34,443 nt of DNA from an uncultured Eubacteriales bacterium (GTDB lineage Bacteria > Bacillota > Clostridia > Oscillospirales > Oscillospiraceae). The stretch spans positions 1 through 34,443 of the forward strand of contig URGI01000012.1 of NCBI GenBank assembly GCA_900547315.1. Reading direction: 5' to 3'. The position numbers and the translations under genes were made by a program. The notes under the pieces are model-generated. The model was not told where the DNA came from. It ran no database searches and saw nothing but the letters and a program-made list of their open reading frames with translations. Below are positions 33,129 through 34,443 of this stretch, one piece after another (positions within the stretch are counted from its first letter, which is position 1; every line of letters starts with the position of its first letter).

Positions 33129-34443
33129 AGCCGAATATCAAGAAGCTGCTTATCCTAAACGCCCCCTATCTGCTCTTTGTGTATCTCTTTGATAAAGTCG
33201 GACAGGCGGTGCGGCTCTCGCCGGGGGCTGACCTCTCCGGCAAGCTGCTTTCCATTGGCAGCGGCTTTTCCGCTGCCTTTTCAAATGCCCTGCCGAGTTT
33301 TAACCCTATGGATTTGCTTATCGGCATTGTCGGGGCTGTCGTTATCCGGCTTGCGGTCTATGTGAAAGGCAAGAACGCAAAGAAATACCGTAAGGGCATG
33401 GAGTACGGCTCTGCACGTTGGGGCAATGCCGAGGATATAAAGCCATATATCGACCCCATGTTTGAAAATAACGTGCTGCTGACGCAGACCGAAAGGCTGA
33501 TGATGAGCAGCCGCCCGAAGCACCCGAAGTATGCAAGAAACAAAAACGTGCTTGTCATCGGCGGCTCCGGCAGCGGCAAAACAAGGTTTTTTGTAAAGCC
33601 CAACTTAATGCAAATGCACAGCAGCTATGTTGTCACAGACCCGAAGGGCGGTGTGCTGGGGCAGGTCGGCTCATTTTTGCAAAAGCGTGGGTACAAAATT
33701 AAGGTGTTCAACAGCATTGATTTTTCAAAATCCATGCACTATAACCCGCTGGCGTATATCAAGACCGAGGCTGACATTCTAAAGTTTGTCAATGCCCTCA
33801 TTTCCAACACCAAGGGCGAGGGCAAGGAGGGCGACCCGTTCTGGACGAAGGCGGAAACGCTTTTGTACTGCGCCCTGCTGGGCTACATCATTTTTGAGGG
33901 AGCCGAGGAGGATCGCAACATGAATACGCTGGTGGACATGATCTCCGGCATGGAGGTCAAGGAGGATGACGAGGACTTTCTCAACGCCGTGGACTATATG
34001 TTCAAGGGGCTGGAGCAGCGCAAGCCGAATTGCTTTGCGGTGAAGCAGTATAAAAAATACAAGCTCAGCAGCGGCAAGACGGCCAAAAGCATTTTGATCT
34101 CCTGCGGCGCTCGGCTTGCTCCCTTTGATATTCCCCAGCTCCGGGAGATCATGTCCTATGACGAGCTGGAGCTTGACCGCATGGGAGATCGGCGCACGGC
34201 GACATTCTTCTGCATCAGCGACACCGACAGCACCTACAATTTCCTTGTGGCGCTGGCGTTTTCGCAGATGTTCAATCTCCTGTGTGAACGGGCGGACAAT
34301 GTTCACGGCGGCAGACTGCCCCATCATGTGCGGGTGCTGTGGGACGAGGCGGCCAACACCGGACAAGTGCCAAACTTGGAAAAGCTGGTGGCGGTCATCC
34401 GCTCCCGTGAGATCAGCCTGTGCCTGCTGTATCAGCAGCTTGC
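33125..34443 (+). CDS. VirD4/TraG-type conjugative coupling protein, 3' end outside window
   Basis: 439 residues of a type IV coupling ATPase (usually about 600) that brings the relaxase-DNA complex to the conjugation channel. Two membrane helices lie at about 8-27 and 62-80. The Walker A motif is GGSGSGKT at 146-153, followed by VVTDPKGG near 169-176. The Walker B region VLWDEAANTGQVPNL lies near 403-417, and the IRSREISLCLLYQQ segment reaches the window edge. The ATG overlaps the PcfB stop by 4 bp. The frame is intact within the window. Confidence 0.94.
   Translation, partial: MKPNIKKLLILNAPYLLFVYLFDKVGQAVRLSPGADLSGKLLSIGSGFSAAFSNALPSFNPMDLLIGIVGAVVIRLAVYVKGKNAKKYRKGMEYGSARWGNAEDIKPYIDPMFENNVLLTQTERLMMSSRPKHPKYARNKNVLVIGGSGSGKTRFFVKPNLMQMHSSYVVTDPKGGVLGQVGSFLQKRGYKIKVFNSIDFSKSMHYNPLAYIKTEADILKFVNALISNTKGEGKEGDPFWTKAETLLYCALLGYIIFEGAEEDRNMNTLVDMISGMEVKEDDEDFLNAVDYMFKGLEQRKPNCFAVKQYKKYKLSSGKTAKSILISCGARLAPFDIPQLREIMSYDELELDRMGDRRTATFFCISDTDSTYNFLVALAFSQMFNLLCERADNVHGGRLPHHVRVLWDEAANTGQVPNLEKLVAVIRSREISLCLLYQQL

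Larger units (their letters stand above)
30774..34443 (+). mobile_element. Left portion of an integrative conjugative element, truncated by window edge
   Basis: Five consecutive plus-strand genes (unknown, DUF6017, DUF5348, PcfB, VirD4-type) match the usual transfer-module order of Firmicute conjugative elements. Base composition and codon choice are more A/T-rich than in the core region. No integrase, relaxase or attachment site lies inside the window. The exact left end cannot be fixed; it lies between about 30400 and 30774. Confidence 0.82.

Overview
The window looks like a chromosomal piece of a fairly GC-rich anaerobic Firmicute, most likely a gut Oscillospirales/Ruminococcaceae-type clostridium. 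This is inferred from gene content and order (leuS, rsfS, nadD, yhbY, rdgB, ftsY, smc, rnc, plsX, trmFO, topA, dprA), the folate-dependent TrmFO, Firmicute-type promoters and strong AGGAGG ribosome binding sites. No rRNA, tRNA or CRISPR array was found.

Region 1 (1-16494, minus strand) is a housekeeping run of 13 genes with mostly tiny gaps or 4-17 bp overlaps: a SPOUT RNA methyltransferase, dprA, topA, trmFO, plsX, rnc, a radical SAM gene, smc, ftsY, rdgB, yhbY, a fused nadD-yqeK, rsfS and the 5' part of leuS. It joins DNA topology and segregation, protein targeting, tRNA and ribosome maturation, and NAD synthesis. Its oddities are an SMC with both coiled-coil arms short, the NadD-YqeK fusion, a divergent DprA and the absence of acpP between plsX and rnc.

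Region 2 (16567-21693, minus strand) holds an autoregulated YtrA-type GntR repressor with a DUF5808 membrane protein, a family 2 glycosyltransferase, an APC amino acid permease and a HAD phosphatase. Three of these units have near-consensus sigma-A promoters.

Region 3 (21749-24201, minus strand) is a lower-GC island: a DUF6088-like winged-helix protein, a 95-residue orphan and a HipA-like kinase. They are driven by a promoter whose -10 lies in an inverted repeat, and a strong hairpin lies on each side. The layout resembles a three-part toxin-antitoxin or defence locus.

Region 4 (24284-30382) is a catabolic-looking cassette. A PucR/CdaR-type regulator is divergent from an Old-Yellow-Enzyme/BaiCD-like flavin and Fe-S reductase, two related short-chain dehydrogenases and a small membrane protein, followed by a strong terminator. 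Enone reductase plus alcohol dehydrogenases is the logic used by gut bacteria to reduce C=C and then C=O in steroids, bile acids or isoflavones; the substrate here is unknown. Three CGCACAA boxes sit at positions suited to activating the cassette and repressing the regulator. A related 19-codon coding tail occurs just beyond each side of the cassette.

Region 5 (about 30774-34443, plus strand) is the start of an integrative conjugative element: an unknown 120-residue protein, a DUF6017 replication-type protein, DUF5348, PcfB and a VirD4-type coupling protein that runs off the window.
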